Made by a program: the position numbers and the translations under genes. Positions 30,555 to 40,905 of a stretch of 64,000 bases of DNA are shown one piece after another (the first letter of the stretch is position 1; each line of letters opens with the position of its first letter). Below the pieces are notes generated by a model. It was not told the origin of the DNA, ran no database searches, and worked only from the letters and a program-made list of their open reading frames with translations. Origin of the DNA: Oikopleura dioica (taxonomy: Eukaryota > Chordata > Appendicularia > Copelata > Oikopleuridae); assembly GCA_907165135.1 (NCBI GenBank), contig CAJRAX010000008.1:46604-110603 (forward strand). Direction: 5' to 3'.

Positions 30555-33500
30555 TTAAGAAGAACTCTCGAATTCAACTGGTTTGAAAATGAGCTCGTTA
30601 TGTCTACGAGGATGATTCGGAAACAATAATGTAAATTTTTCGTCAATAAATTGAATCATTTCAGTTTTTGACATTATAGGAAGGATGCATGATTCAGATA
30701 AATTAAACTGAGCAATAAGCGTTTTGAGCTCGGGTTTGAGTAATTCGGAGAGAGCTTTTTCTTCCTTCAAATTTAAAATTGAAAAAAATAAAAACTCTCC
30801 AGAAGTACTTTTGCGCCAACTCGGATGATTTGATCGTATGAACTCTCTTATTTTAATTCTAAGCTCTCCTACAGTATCATTTTCCCTAAAACCGACTCCA
30901 AATTTATAAAGAATGAAAATTAAGGTCTCCCTTGAAAGTTCACCCAGCTTCAAGATACAGCCTTTCTCAATCGCCATATTCGCATTTATTCCTTTATACT
31001 CCTGATTTAACTTTTCAAAAAATTTCTCATGCTCATTTTCGAATTTTATATCAATAGATGTCTCAAAATCAAAATCTTCTCTTAAATTTTGCTTTTTAGA
31101 ATCGGGAATTGAGTCTTTAGAAGCCTCACGTGCTCTTTTATTATTTCCTTCTTTATTCTCAGCCGGTTTTTTAAGTTTAGAAAGGGGATCTTCCGGAGCT
31201 TTACTTTCGTGTTCGGCTTCATTTGTAAAGTCGAGCTTGTCATATGAAGTCAAATGGGGGTCATTTTCGACAGTTTCAGCTTCAGAGTCCATTGTTATAT
31301 CCCAAAGTTCAGAATTTAATTCGAGCTCTGATTCTGAATCAGTCGAAAAATCCAATTTCCTCGCGGTTTTATTCTTACTATGACCTCCAATTCTAGAGTT
31401 TTTGATTTCAATTTCTGAATCTACATCAGCATTACAATCATTCTCTTTTTCAATTACTGAAATAACCGAGCTTTCCTCATCCGAAGATAATTTTTCCTCC
31501 TCTAAGACTTCACTAGCGTATTCCCAAAATAGTAAGTCAATTAATTTATCCGAAAAAACTATTGAAATTTCATCGAGAGCTTTTTCCAACCGATCTTCGT
31601 TTTGTTTTGGTATTTTTTCAGGAGACAAAATCGAAAATGAACTGGAAAAAGCCTCTGAATTTTGGAACGGAGTATTTTCAGGTTCGTTTATTTGAGAAGT
31701 TTCTTGAGAATTGATAGCATGAAAAATAGGTGGGTTTGGATTTGACGGTTCTGGGCGCAAATGAAATTTTTTAATATCGTCTGCGTGACGCCTAAAAATT
31801 TGATTTCCAGATTTAACTGTATACCATGAACCTTCCTTCGACACAGAGATAATTTCAAAGGGGCCAATAAATGATGGTTTCTTTTGGCTAAAATTTTTCA
31901 AAACTACTTTATCGCCGATTCTATATGGAACGAATTTCGGATTTGAAAATTTATTTAGTCGTTGTTGTTTTTCCTCATCAATTCGATTTTTTATTAAATC
32001 AAAATCAACTTCTATTCTTTTATCGTAATTTCGAAAATTTGGGTCAAAGATATTGTGAGGGTTTTTAAACCCGGTTTGAATTGTAAATGGGGATAATCCT
32101 GTTACCGAATGAGAGGCCGTATTTATGTCGTGGAGAATTTCTTGTAAATGATGATCCCAATTTACGTAATTACATTTAGCTCTGAGTCTGCTTTTAAGGT
32201 TACGATTAAAATTTTCGCACTGCCCGTTACTTTGAGGATGTCTTGGTGGGGTAAAATGAGGCTCAATTTTATTTTCAATCATAAATTTTTCAAGCTCTGA
32301 ATGCTCGCGAGCATTGTCTAATACTACGTACTTTGGAAAGAATGGATTTCTAAAAATTACGTTTTTGAATTTTTCTAAAAGGTAATTTGAGTTTCTTGAT
32401 TTAAGGGCCTCACAGTATCCGAATTTAGAGAAAAAATCAACCATGACCATCACGTACTTGTTACCGTGATCAGTGGGGGGAAGAGTTATTAGATCAAATC
32501 CAAAAACTTGAAAGGGTCCAGTCGGGGTCTTAAATGTAAGCGTGGGGGCTCTGTTGGGATGAAAATTTGGTTTGTCTAATTGACAGTACGAGCAGGTACG
32601 AATAAAATTCCTTATTGAAATTTTCATTCGAGGCCAAATATATTTGTCCGCGATTTTCAAAAATGTTTGATCGATTCCCGCATGACAGTAATTATGATAG
32701 TTTTTAATTATCTCTTCTTCAAAATCTTTTGGCACACATACGCGCTCAGTGTCATTTTCGCCACGACAAATGATCAAACCAGATTCTAAAATATGCAGCT
32801 TATCCCGTAAAATTAAGTAAAATGCAACATCGCCCTTCGGATTTAGAGGCCAACGGTCAATCGTCAAAAATTTTCGTATTTCGGATAGAATTGGATCAAG
32901 TTTCTGGATTTCGAGAAATTGAGTCTGATTAAAATTTAAGGCGTTAATTAAAATAGTTGAATTATCATTGTTTGAATTTCTACTGAGATAGTCACTAATT
33001 TTCATCTTATCGGAAGATTTTTGAATAACGCGAAACGAAAACGACTGAATATCAGTGATCCAGCGTGCTAATTTTTGATTGTACGTTCTTAACGATTTTA
33101 TAAATTTTATGTTGTTATTGTCTGTAATCCAGTCGAATTCTCTATACGCTAGAAAAACCGACCATTTTTCCATACAAATTTTGGCCGAAAGAAGTTCTTT
33201 TTCGATAATCGTGTAATTTTTTTGGGTCTCATTGAAATTACCACTCGCATACGAAACGGGCAATAAACAGTCCGCTGAGTGATGGTGTGTTTCACTTGAA
33301 TCTTTCTTTTCACACACATACAAAACACCTCCATAACCCTTATTAGACGCATCCGATTCTAAAACAAACAAAGCATTATCCGAAGGGGCAATTTTTAGAC
33401 TAAGAGAATTATTGCAAATCAATTTTTTCAGCGTTTCTAGAGCCTCCGACGCTTCCTTTTTCCACGCAAAAGAATTTCTGTAAGTTTTAGTTATAGGCAA

Positions 33501-35198
33501 CGCAATCGAAGAAAAATTTTTGATAAACCTTCTATGAAAATTTAATAATCCAAATAGACTTTGGGCTTGCTCTTTAGAATTTGGCACCTCTAATTTCTCG
33601 ATAGCTCGAATTTTTTCTTTTGAGGGGTACACGTTGCCGTTACTGATTCTATATCCACAAAAATTTATCATCCTTTGAAAAAACACGGCTTTACGACTAT
33701 GAATTCTCAAATTGTTTGCGCTTAAAATCGTAAAAAATTTACGGAGACATAGAAGATGTTCTTCCTCGGTGACACTGTGACAAAGAACATCATCCATATA
33801 TGCAAGAATTTCCGTTTTCTCAGTGCCTTCTAGAACTTTGTCCATAATTCGCATAAAATGCGATGGGCTGTTGCGTGCGCCCATCGGCATTCTTTTAAAT
33901 CTAAATTGGCCAAATTCGTTGCTAAACGCAGTTTTATCCTTTGATTTCTCATCTAATTCTATTTGATAAAAACCCTTTATCAAATCTAATGAACTAAAAA
34001 CTCTACTTTTCTCAAGATATGATAGACTGTCCTCTAAATGGGGAAGGGGATGATGTTGTTGTAATGTGACATTATTAAGCTGCCGAAAATCAATAACCAA
34101 TCTAAAACTACCATCTTTTTTCCTAACAAGCAGACAGGGGGAATTCCAAGGGCTTGTGCAACGCTCAATGATATCGCGTTTTGTCAAATGAGATAAATTT
34201 TTCCACATCTCAGATCTTAAACTAAAGGGCGTTCGGTACGGGGGCACTGCGATAGGCATTTTTGAGTCAGTTTCAATTGAGAATTTTTCTAACGTGCATG
34301 TTGGCAAGGGGTCGTCACTGTCCAGAAAAAGGAAGGAAAATTCATCCGCCATGTCCCAGAATTTATCTTTAACTTCGGGGGATTTAATTTTGCCAACGTC
34401 AAGATTCTTGAGATTTTTAATCTCTTTCTTACTAATTCTTGCGATCTCCACAATCTCAAAAAGTTTAACGAAGGCTGTGCCTGACGGTATGCGGATACTA
34501 CAGTCAGTAGGATTAATAACAAGGCATCTAAAAATTGGTGATTTATTATCAACAACTTGCATACTAGGGATAAGTTGCAGCTTAGAATCGCCTAAATTTG
34601 ATTCTTCAAAAAAAAGATTCTTTGTTGATAATAAACCTGGAACATGAAGGTCAATTATAACCTCAGATTTTGCTTTAAATGTAATAGTTTCTGCGGAGAA
34701 GGCCTGAAAAAATTCTTCGGCCTGAGAAGTGATAGGATTTTCGATCGGCGTTAAGGGTGAATTTATTTTGAGCTCATTTAAATTAGCAAGCCTCTCAATA
34801 GGTCCGGTTTGTATAAGACGCTTCCTCTTAAGATTAATCAAAATTTCGTTATCTTCAAGGGCTGGTGTACCCAAAATGGGACAAAAATCATTAGAAACGA
34901 CGTAAAATTCTGTTTTTATGGGTATAACATTATCAATTATTGCGCTGGCTTCAACTTTACCGATTATATCTATCTTGCCACCAGAATAATTGACAACGTT
35001 TATTTTTGTTTTTTGAATTTTTATTGATTTTGGAATATTTTTCTGTGAAATAATTGAAATTTGTGCACCTGTGTCAACAAGAAAACGTACAGAATTATTA
35101 AAAATATTTACATTAGCATAAAACTGCTTACCTATTTTATTGATTGAAATTTTTGGAACCCAAATTTGGCTAGAATCGGGCTCACTACCTAGTTTTTT
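30555..35198 (-). CDS. pol: Pol polyprotein with SAP-like tail, element C
   Basis: 1560 codons counted from an ATG at 35237; real translation probably enters by -1 frameshift at 35192-35198. Protease LVDTG with D55, reverse transcriptase with Y480MDD, RNase H with ESDAS near 629. Integrase has an HX3H...CX2C finger, FDLITLPP, LDNAREHSE and NGQCENFNR, with the last two acids 33 residues apart; a GPFEII module follows. The tail has SSVISVIEKE in an acidic context, KRAREASKDS, then two SAP-like repeats beginning LGELSRETL and LSELLKPEL. The tail ends near the stop at 30555, about 20 bp before the inverted repeat next to the LTR. No break seen. Confidence 0.96.
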   Translation of the reverse strand, partial: KKLGSEPDSSQIWVPKISINKIGKQFYANVNIFNNSVRFLVDTGAQISIISQKNIPKSIKIQKTKINVVNYSGGKIDIIGKVEASAIIDNVIPIKTEFYVVSNDFCPILGTPALEDNEILINLKRKRLIQTGPIERLANLNELKINSPLTPIENPITSQAEEFFQAFSAETITFKAKSEVIIDLHVPGLLSTKNLFFEESNLGDSKLQLIPSMQVVDNKSPIFRCLVINPTDCSIRIPSGTAFVKLFEIVEIARISKKEIKNLKNLDVGKIKSPEVKDKFWDMADEFSFLFLDSDDPLPTCTLEKFSIETDSKMPIAVPPYRTPFSLRSEMWKNLSHLTKRDIIERCTSPWNSPCLLVRKKDGSFRLVIDFRQLNNVTLQQHHPLPHLEDSLSYLEKSRVFSSLDLIKGFYQIELDEKSKDKTAFSNEFGQFRFKRMPMGARNSPSHFMRIMDKVLEGTEKTEILAYMDDVLCHSVTEEEHLLCLRKFFTILSANNLRIHSRKAVFFQRMINFCGYRISNGNVYPSKEKIRAIEKLEVPNSKEQAQSLFGLLNFHRRFIKNFSSIALPITKTYRNSFAWKKEASEALETLKKLICNNSLSLKIAPSDNALFVLESDASNKGYGGVLYVCEKKDSSETHHHSADCLLPVSYASGNFNETQKNYTIIEKELLSAKICMEKWSVFLAYREFDWITDNNNIKFIKSLRTYNQKLARWITDIQSFSFRVIQKSSDKMKISDYLSRNSNNDNSTILINALNFNQTQFLEIQKLDPILSEIRKFLTIDRWPLNPKGDVAFYLILRDKLHILESGLIICRGENDTERVCVPKDFEEEIIKNYHNYCHAGIDQTFLKIADKYIWPRMKISIRNFIRTCSYCQLDKPNFHPNRAPTLTFKTPTGPFQVFGFDLITLPPTDHGNKYVMVMVDFFSKFGYCEALKSRNSNYLLEKFKNVIFRNPFFPKYVVLDNAREHSELEKFMIENKIEPHFTPPRHPQSNGQCENFNRNLKSRLRAKCNYVNWDHHLQEILHDINTASHSVTGLSPFTIQTGFKNPHNIFDPNFRNYDKRIEVDFDLIKNRIDEEKQQRLNKFSNPKFVPYRIGDKVVLKNFSQKKPSFIGPFEIISVSKEGSWYTVKSGNQIFRRHADDIKKFHLRPEPSNPNPPIFHAINSQETSQINEPENTPFQNSEAFSSSFSILSPEKIPKQNEDRLEKALDEISIVFSDKLIDLLFWEYASEVLEEEKLSSDEESSVISVIEKENDCNADVDSEIEIKNSRIGGHSKNKTARKLDFSTDSESELELNSELWDITMDSEAETVENDPHLTSYDKLDFTNEAEHESKAPEDPLSKLKKPAENKEGNNKRAREASKDSIPDSKKQNLREDFDFETSIDIKFENEHEKFFEKLNQEYKGINANMAIEKGCILKLGELSRETLIFILYKFGVGFRENDTVGELRIKIREFIRSNHPSWRKSTSGEFLFFSILNLKEEKALSELLKPELKTLIAQFNLSESCILPIMSKTEMIQFIDEKFTLLFPNHPRRHNELIFKPVEFESSS

Positions 35199-36307
35199 GA
35201 CTCCGTGGTTTTTCCTGAATTTGGTTTTTCTGGGCAATTACGACCAATATGTCCGTGCTTATGGCAATTGAAGCACAAAATTCTTGGGCAGCGAGATTTA
35301 AAATGGCCATATTGCTGACAATTGAAGCAAAAAGGGATCGGGCGTGGCGCGTAGCCGGGATTTTGATTCAAATGACTTGACTGTGAACCCCAAAACGGAG
35401 TATAAAATCTTTGGGCTGGAACTTGTTGCATAGGGGGCAATTGGGGATTCGGTGGCTGAAAATTCGGTCTCTTTTCCTCCTTACTTTTTTCAAGCTCGAG
35501 CTTAGCGACAGTTGCTGTAAGTTTATTAATACTGTCAGTAAATTCGGCCGCTTTTTTCTCATACATGCTCTCCATTTGGCTTAATTTTTCGTCTAAAATT
35601 TCGCTTGTCCGATCCACGAAAGATGAAAAATCATTCCCTTGAAGGGCAGAGATGTTAACGCTAAGGTATCTTTCGCGAGAATCTAAAAACTCAACTATTT
35701 CGGCGGTCGTTTTTTTATTGAACCCATGGTCCCGTAAAAATGTGCGATTTGACGGTTCTAGATTTTTCAAAAAATGAGCATCAACAATAAAATCGACGGC
35801 ATCCTGCTTATCAGAAATTAATTTGGCAACTGTTTTGATTCGCTGCAAAAATGCCGTAAATTTTTCGTTCATGTCCGTTCGTCTGGTGAGATTTTCCAAT
35901 TCAAGAGATGCCCGCTCTTTTTTTTCCTCGTCCGTTTCCGAACCAAAAAGACTTTCTAAAAATTCGAAGGCGCTTTCAACTGTTTCCAAATTAGACATTT
36001 CGCGCGCGTAATTATTTAAAAAATCGAGTGAACAATTGTTGCGAACACAATCGACAGATGCACGTTCGAATTGGGCTAGTAATTTGAGTTTATCAGTCTC
36101 TCGCCCGTGATCCGCGATTGACTTCTCAAAAATCGTTTTCATAGCCTTAATTTTGTCCTTGAGACTGTTCTTAGAATTTAAAAATTCGAAAGGGAGCATG
36201 TTTTGTCGAAAAAATTGTCTGGGATTGAGAGAAGGAAAATGCGAAAAAAGCAATTCTTCAGGCATTTTGTGTACCTTTGTTTGCAGGCTCGGTTCAGTGG
36301 TCGCCAT
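35189..36307 (-). CDS. gag: Gag polyprotein, element C
   Basis: 372 residues. The start codon spans the LTR junction: its A is the last LTR base (36307) and its TG the first internal bases. N-terminal KMPEELLFSHFPSLNPRQFF block, helical capsid-like region, coiled coil around 240-275, Pro/Gln-rich linker, then zinc knuckles CFNCQQYGHFKSRC and CFNCHKHGHIGRNC, both CX2CX4HX4C. The stop is read as TCA AAA AAC TAG, with the slippery heptamer directly before the stop. Confidence 0.96.
   Translation of the reverse strand: MATTEPSLQTKVHKMPEELLFSHFPSLNPRQFFRQNMLPFEFLNSKNSLKDKIKAMKTIFEKSIADHGRETDKLKLLAQFERASVDCVRNNCSLDFLNNYAREMSNLETVESAFEFLESLFGSETDEEKKERASLELENLTRRTDMNEKFTAFLQRIKTVAKLISDKQDAVDFIVDAHFLKNLEPSNRTFLRDHGFNKKTTAEIVEFLDSRERYLSVNISALQGNDFSSFVDRTSEILDEKLSQMESMYEKKAAEFTDSINKLTATVAKLELEKSKEEKRPNFQPPNPQLPPMQQVPAQRFYTPFWGSQSSHLNQNPGYAPRPIPFCFNCQQYGHFKSRCPRILCFNCHKHGHIGRNCPEKPNSGKTTESKN
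35192..35198 (-). promoter_or_regulatory. -1 ribosomal frameshift site A AAA AAC (element C)
   Basis: Gag frame reads TCA AAA AAC TAG on the minus strand. AAAAAAC is a well-known -1 slippery heptamer and pol is in the -1 frame. The same heptamer at the same place in D and E supports it. A downstream pseudoknot was not assessed. Confidence 0.85.
36299..36306 (-). other. Putative primer-binding site overlapping gag (element C)
   Basis: TGGCGACC directly follows the LTR in element orientation. It starts with TGG and would pair with a tRNA 3' end GGTCGCCA, a sequence I recall for an arginine tRNA used by some Gypsy elements; that identity is from memory and unverified. The bases also encode gag codons 1-3. 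Confidence 0.6.
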
Positions 36308-37379
36308 GATGCCGCTCTAATAATCTCTAAGCTAGTTGCACTTGCAAGGAAGACACAAAATTTCAGAAATCGGCTTTTTTGTATTTGGTAAGATAGAGAG
36401 TGATTTTTCAGATTTCAGAAATTTCAAATTTTATTTCGCGCAGCTGCAATTCTTTCCAAATAAGGCGCAGCGCTTTTCGCGCATTTGTTTTTCTTTCCAA
36501 ATAAGGCGCAGCGCTTTTCGCGCTTGTGTTTTTCTTTCCAAATATGGTGCAGCGCTTTCGCGCATTTGTGTCTTCGTTGTTTTCAATTTTCCAAAACAGC
36601 CGATTCCGAGCAAGAATTTTCTTATCAAAGGTCAACTTCCCACTATGTGGCCATATCACTTTGATAAGAATCGTTATCAGTCCATTATCCAAAATCGTTG
36701 TCAGTCCAAGCAGTTGTCGTCGTCGTTGTAGAAGAAGTTGTCGTTTTTGCTGAAAGCTGCGGTTTTGTCGTAAAATCAGGAGATAGCCAATCATCCTAAA
36801 ATCGAGCCAAAAAAGTGTTTCAAACGAAAACGCCTACCAGGAGCAGTTACTGACAGCGCCATCCCGCGGGGCACGGGGTCACACTGTCAAGCCGCAAATG
36901 CGGAACTCGGCTGGGGATGAGAGAACATACAACTTGTTCTGATAAAAATTACTGAAGCAGTCCGTCATTTAAATCGTTTCTGGATCGTCAGCGTCGTCGA
37001 GAAGAATCAAGGAAGATGATCGTTTTTAAGCAGAATAATAAAAGTTGTTACTGTAACTAGAAAAGATGTTTAATAATCGATGATAAGAGTATGATTGTAA
37101 TTGAGTCCTAAAGGTGTGAATATTAACGCCCGAAGACGGTTGGCTAATGTGCCTTTGAATGATGTGAAATAGCGCGTACGCTACAAGAATAAGGGATTAT
37201 GATGTACTCATGCAAACGTTCCACGAAATAGGCTCAATATTCCGCGTTTTACAGTCTTATGTGATAACATTCCAAAAATCTATCCGAGTTGACGAAAATG
37301 GCCGTGAATAGAAAGGAATTCGATTCGTTTTTTTTTTTAATTTTTATTATCTTTTATGTTCTTCCCGTTACTGGTATTA
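36307..37379 (-). repeat. Element C 5' LTR
   Basis: 1073 bp. Differences from 29444-30517 are two or three substitutions and homopolymer length changes. Followed by the target duplication ATAAC at 37380-37384. Confidence 0.94.
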
Positions 37380-38749
37380 ATAACGATGACCATCGAAAAA
37401 AAATTTTTTTTTTGAATTATTTTCTGTTGGGTTTGAGAGGCTCAGAATCAACCAAAATGACGCTTGGATGACTGCAGAAATGCTGCAAATATAATTAGAG
37501 CAAAAAACGAATTTTCAAAATTTTTTGTGTGAATTCGGGGAGTATTTTGAGGCTTAGTTTGAGCTCAATTTCGCCGGTGACACTTATCAAAATTTTTTTT
37601 TTCTCTTTTTTACCGGTATTGTATCAGAATCAACCAAAATGACGCTCGGGAGACGGCAGAAACGCTGCAAATAAAATTAGAGCAAAAAACGAAATTTCAA
37701 AATTTTGACCTCGTTTTTGGGCGATTCATGATAACGATGACCATCGAAAAAAAAATTTTTTTTTTGAATTTTTTTTCTGTTGGGTTTAAGAGGCTCAGAA
37801 TCAACCAAAATGACGCTCGGATGACGGCAGAAACGCTTTAAATAAAATTAGAGCAAAAACGAATTTTCAAAATTTTGACCTCGTTTTTGGGCGATTCATG
37901 ATAACGATGACCATCGAAAAAAATTTTTTGAATTTTTCTGTTGGGTTTGAGAGGCTCAGAATCAAGCAAAATGACGCTCGGAAGACGGCAGAAACGCTGC
38001 AAATAAAATTAGGGCAAAAAACGAAATTCCAAAATTTTGACCTCGTTTTTGGGCGATTCATGATAACGATGACCATCGAAAAAAAATTTTTTTTTTGAAT
38101 TATTTTCTGTTGGGTTTGAGAGGCTCAGAATCAACCAAAATGACGCTCGGATGACGGCAGAAATGCTGCAAATAAAATTAGAGCAAAAAACGAAATTTCA
38201 AAATTTTGACCTCGTTTTTGGGCGATTCATGATAACGATGACCATCGAAAAAAAAAATTTTTTTTTTGAATTTTTTTTTCTGTTGGGTTTGAGAGGCTCA
38301 GAATCAACCAAAATGACGCTCGGATGACGGCAGAAATGCTGCAAATATAATTTGAGCAAAAAACGAATTTTGAAAATTTTGACCTCATTTTTGGGCGATT
38401 CATGATAACGATGACGATCGAAAAAAAAATTTTTTTTTTGGTTTTTTTTTCTGTTGGGTTTGAGGGGCTCAGAATCAACCAAAATGACGCTCGGATGACG
38501 GCAGAAATGCTGCAAATAAAATTAGAGCAAAAAACGAAATTTCAAAATTTTGACCTCGTTTTTGGGCGATTCATGATAACGATGACCATCGAAAAAAATT
38601 TTTTGAATTTTTTCTGTTGGGTTTGAGAGGCTCAGAATCAACCAAAATGACGCTCGGATGACGGCAGAAACGCTGCAAATAAAATTAGGGCAACAAACGT
38701 AATTTCAAAATTTTGACTTCGTTTTTGGGCGATTCATGATAACGATGAC
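37380..38749. repeat. Satellite array, segment 4
   Basis: About eight units between elements C and D, beginning with the LTR-fragment unit. Order of variants follows that at 1291-2700. No gene seen. Confidence 0.95.
37525..37626 (-). repeat. Captured LTR fragment in the satellite, copy 3
   Basis: Same fragment and junctions as at 1436, with a private TACCGG change near its end shared with the copy at 58125. Confidence 0.9.
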
Positions 38750-38906
38750 TGATACCGATTTGCTGCTCAAATGCTCTCTAAGCTAGAATACTTGCAAAGA
38801 ATGACGCCAAAATTTCAAAACGTGGCTGTATTATTTTGGGTATGGAGAGAGTGATTTTTCAAAATTTCAAATTTTCAATTCGCATTTCGCGCAGGTGCTA
38901 TTGTTT

Positions 38907-38958
38907 CCAAATAAGGCATTTGGCGCATTTCGCGCCATGTTTTTCTTTCCAAATATGG
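38907..38958 (-). promoter_or_regulatory. Two CArG boxes with CGCGC sites (element D LTR)
   Basis: CCAAATAAGG at 38907 and CCAAATATGG at 38949, 42 bp apart, with ATTTCGCGCC between and CTTTTCGCGC just after. Copies at 43496 and 43538 in the other LTR. Confidence 0.6.
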
Positions 38959-39048
38959 TGAGCGCTTTTCGCGCACTTGTTTTTCTGTCGCTCGAATTTC
39001 GCCAAAACAGCCACGTTTGCTTCGAAATTAGTCGCAAGAAATAAATCA

Positions 39049-39096
39049 TATCAGAAAGTTCAACTTCCCACTATGTGGCCATATCCCTTTCTGATA
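39049..39096 (-). promoter_or_regulatory. Conserved stem-loop in the LTR (element D)
   Basis: TATCAGAAAG pairs with CTTTCTGATA around the loop CACTATGTGGCC. Both stem arms differ from A and C yet still pair, the clearest compensatory change among the four elements. Copy at about 43638-43685. Confidence 0.7.
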
Positions 39097-39278
39097 AAAT
39101 TTAATGAATTTGTATCAATACTTTTCCAAAGCCAGTTCCAGTAATCGTTGTCAGTCCATTGCGTAGTCGTCGTTGTTGTCAGAGAAGTCGCCGCCATTGT
39201 TGAAGCTGCAATTCTGTCGGTTTTGAGGAGAGTGGTCAGCTTTCCTAAAGCGAGCCAGAAAGGTGTTCAATCAATTTT

Positions 39279-39370
39279 GCCTACCTAGGAGCACTTACAG
39301 ACAGCGCCATCCCGAGGATCACGGGGTCACACTGTCAAGCCGCTTAAAGCGGAACTCAGCTAGAGGATGA
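39279..39370 (-). promoter_or_regulatory. Conserved stem-forming block in the LTR (element D)
   Basis: Element orientation: CCGCTTTAAGCGG, then GACAGTG...GCGCTGTC enclosing CCCCG...CGGG, then GTAAGT. The first stem has T-A pairs where A and C have A-T. Copy at about 43868-43959. Confidence 0.7.
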
Positions 39371-39777
39371 AATACATGCAACAGCTCCATTGTAGTAGTA
39401 GAAAAAGCCAGTTGATTTTTATCGTCAAGAAGAATTGCCATCATCGTTTGAAGACATTGAAGAGTCAGCTCGATTCATCAATAATAATTATCAGTTCATA
39501 AATTAAACAAAGAAGTAGTGAGCACTAGAAAGAGTTAAATAAAGAACCGCCGAAACGGATGGCTAAGGTGCCTTTAAATTGTGAAATAACGCGTACGTTA
39601 TGAAGTAAAAATAGAGATTTATGAATTCATGCAAGCATCCGAGATTTGGCTCCAAAAATCGTCGGAACATAAAACTGTGAAATTCATGCCTAATCAACCT
39701 AATTGGCGAAAATAGTTATGTGACTGGGATATTCAATTTTTCATTTTTTTCTTGTGTTCTTTCCTCTATTCGTATCA

Positions 39778-39794
39778 GTATGACCCGTCATGGG
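39778..39794 (-). promoter_or_regulatory. Inverted repeat abutting the 3' LTR (element D)
   Basis: CCCATGACGGGTCATAC in element orientation; ATGAC and GTCAT are perfect arms around GG. Compared with the TGGC/GCCA arms of A, C and E, a G-C pair has become A-T on both sides. Confidence 0.75.
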
Positions 39795-39838
39795 TATCTT
39801 TTTTTGGAGCATCTTTTTAGGAAAGAACAAATTGAATA

Positions 39839-40905
39839 TTAGATTTTTGGTCCGAATATGAGATCATTGTTCTTTTTTGGATGATTCGGATACAATTTTT
39901 CAAAAGCAGAATTAATAAATAAAATCATTTCTGACTTGTTTTGTAAAACACATTTTGGCAAATTATACTCAGCAATAAGAACTTTCAATTCAGGTTTTTT
40001 CAAATCATAAAGAGTTTTTTCCTTTTTCAAATCTAAAATTGAAAAGAATAATAACTCTCCGCATGCATTTTTTCGCCAATTAGGATGATTTTTCCAAATA
40101 TACTCTCTTATTTTAATTCTTAGGTCTGATACTGTTTCCGTTGTCAAATATTGAACATCAAACTTATGCAAGATAAATCTTAGAGCTTCTTTTGTTAATT
40201 CCCCCAATTTCAAAATACACCCATTTTCGATTGCCATATCCTCTTTCAATTCCTCAATTCTCGATTCAATTCTTTGGAAAAAACTTTCATGCTCGTTTTC
40301 AAATTTGAATGCTATTGAAGTGTCAAAATTTTCACAAATCATTTCCGAACTATCATTTGGCTCTTCGTCAGAGCTTTTTCCTGGGTCTAAATTTGGGATT
40401 TTAGGGCAAGGAATGGAGTCTTTCGATGATTCTCTTTCGCGTTTCCGATTTGCCGAAATATCTAGTTTATCGTAAGAAATAAGGGGTTCTTGATCTTTCA
40501 TTGTAATATTTTCATGGACTGTTTCCGTTTCAACCGTGGATAATTCCTCGTCTACCGTAACTTCCCAATGAGAATTCTCCTCAATTTCCCACTCCGAATC
40601 CGATGAAATAAGGGAACCAGGGGCCGGAAAATCATCAGGTTTAGGAAGCGCTTCAATATTTTGCGTACTATCGGGCTCTTTAAAACTCTGCTCATTCTCA
40701 ATTATTGATACACAAGAACTTTCCTCAGAGGAAGATTCCATAGATTCAAGTGCATCAACAATCAAGTCTGAAAAAATATTCTCTAAAACAATATCAACTA
40801 ATGAGTTAACTATATTGTCCATTTTTTCCTCTACTTCATTTATCTTCGTAGAAACAGAAGGGCAAGAAAAAACACCACTTGAAAAACTTTCTCGCTCAAA
40901 AACAT
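39839..40905 (-). pseudogene. pol: Pol C-terminal tail, element D (after internal deletion)
   Basis: Homologous to the last third of the pol tail in A and C, in a different frame from the upstream pol piece, so it is cut off. Shows SSCVSIIENE in an acidic stretch, SYDKL, KRERESSKDS and two SAP-like repeats (LGELTKEAL and LYDLKKPEL types). Internal ATG at 40822. The tail reading frame itself is intact to the stop at 39839, about 45 bp before the inverted repeat next to the LTR. Confidence 0.88.

Larger units (their letters stand above)
29444..37379 (-). mobile_element. Element C: intact Ty3/Gypsy-type LTR retrotransposon
   Basis: 7.9 kb in reverse orientation, LTRs 29444-30517 and 36307-37379, target duplication ATAAC at 29439-29443 and 37380-37384. 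LTR ends in element orientation are TAATACC and GGCATCA. Gag (372 codons) and pol (1560 codons) are open throughout, the A AAA AAC site is intact and the LTRs differ at about five positions by eye. It is the best candidate for an autonomous copy here. Uninterrupted paralogous satellite sites are at 1291-1295 and 5195-5199. Confidence 0.96.
38750..39777 (-). repeat. Element D 3' LTR
   Basis: 1028 bp, repeated at 43339-44366. Holds CArG boxes, stem-loop and stem block like A, C and E. Similarity to the C LTR is patchy outside those blocks. Confidence 0.94.
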
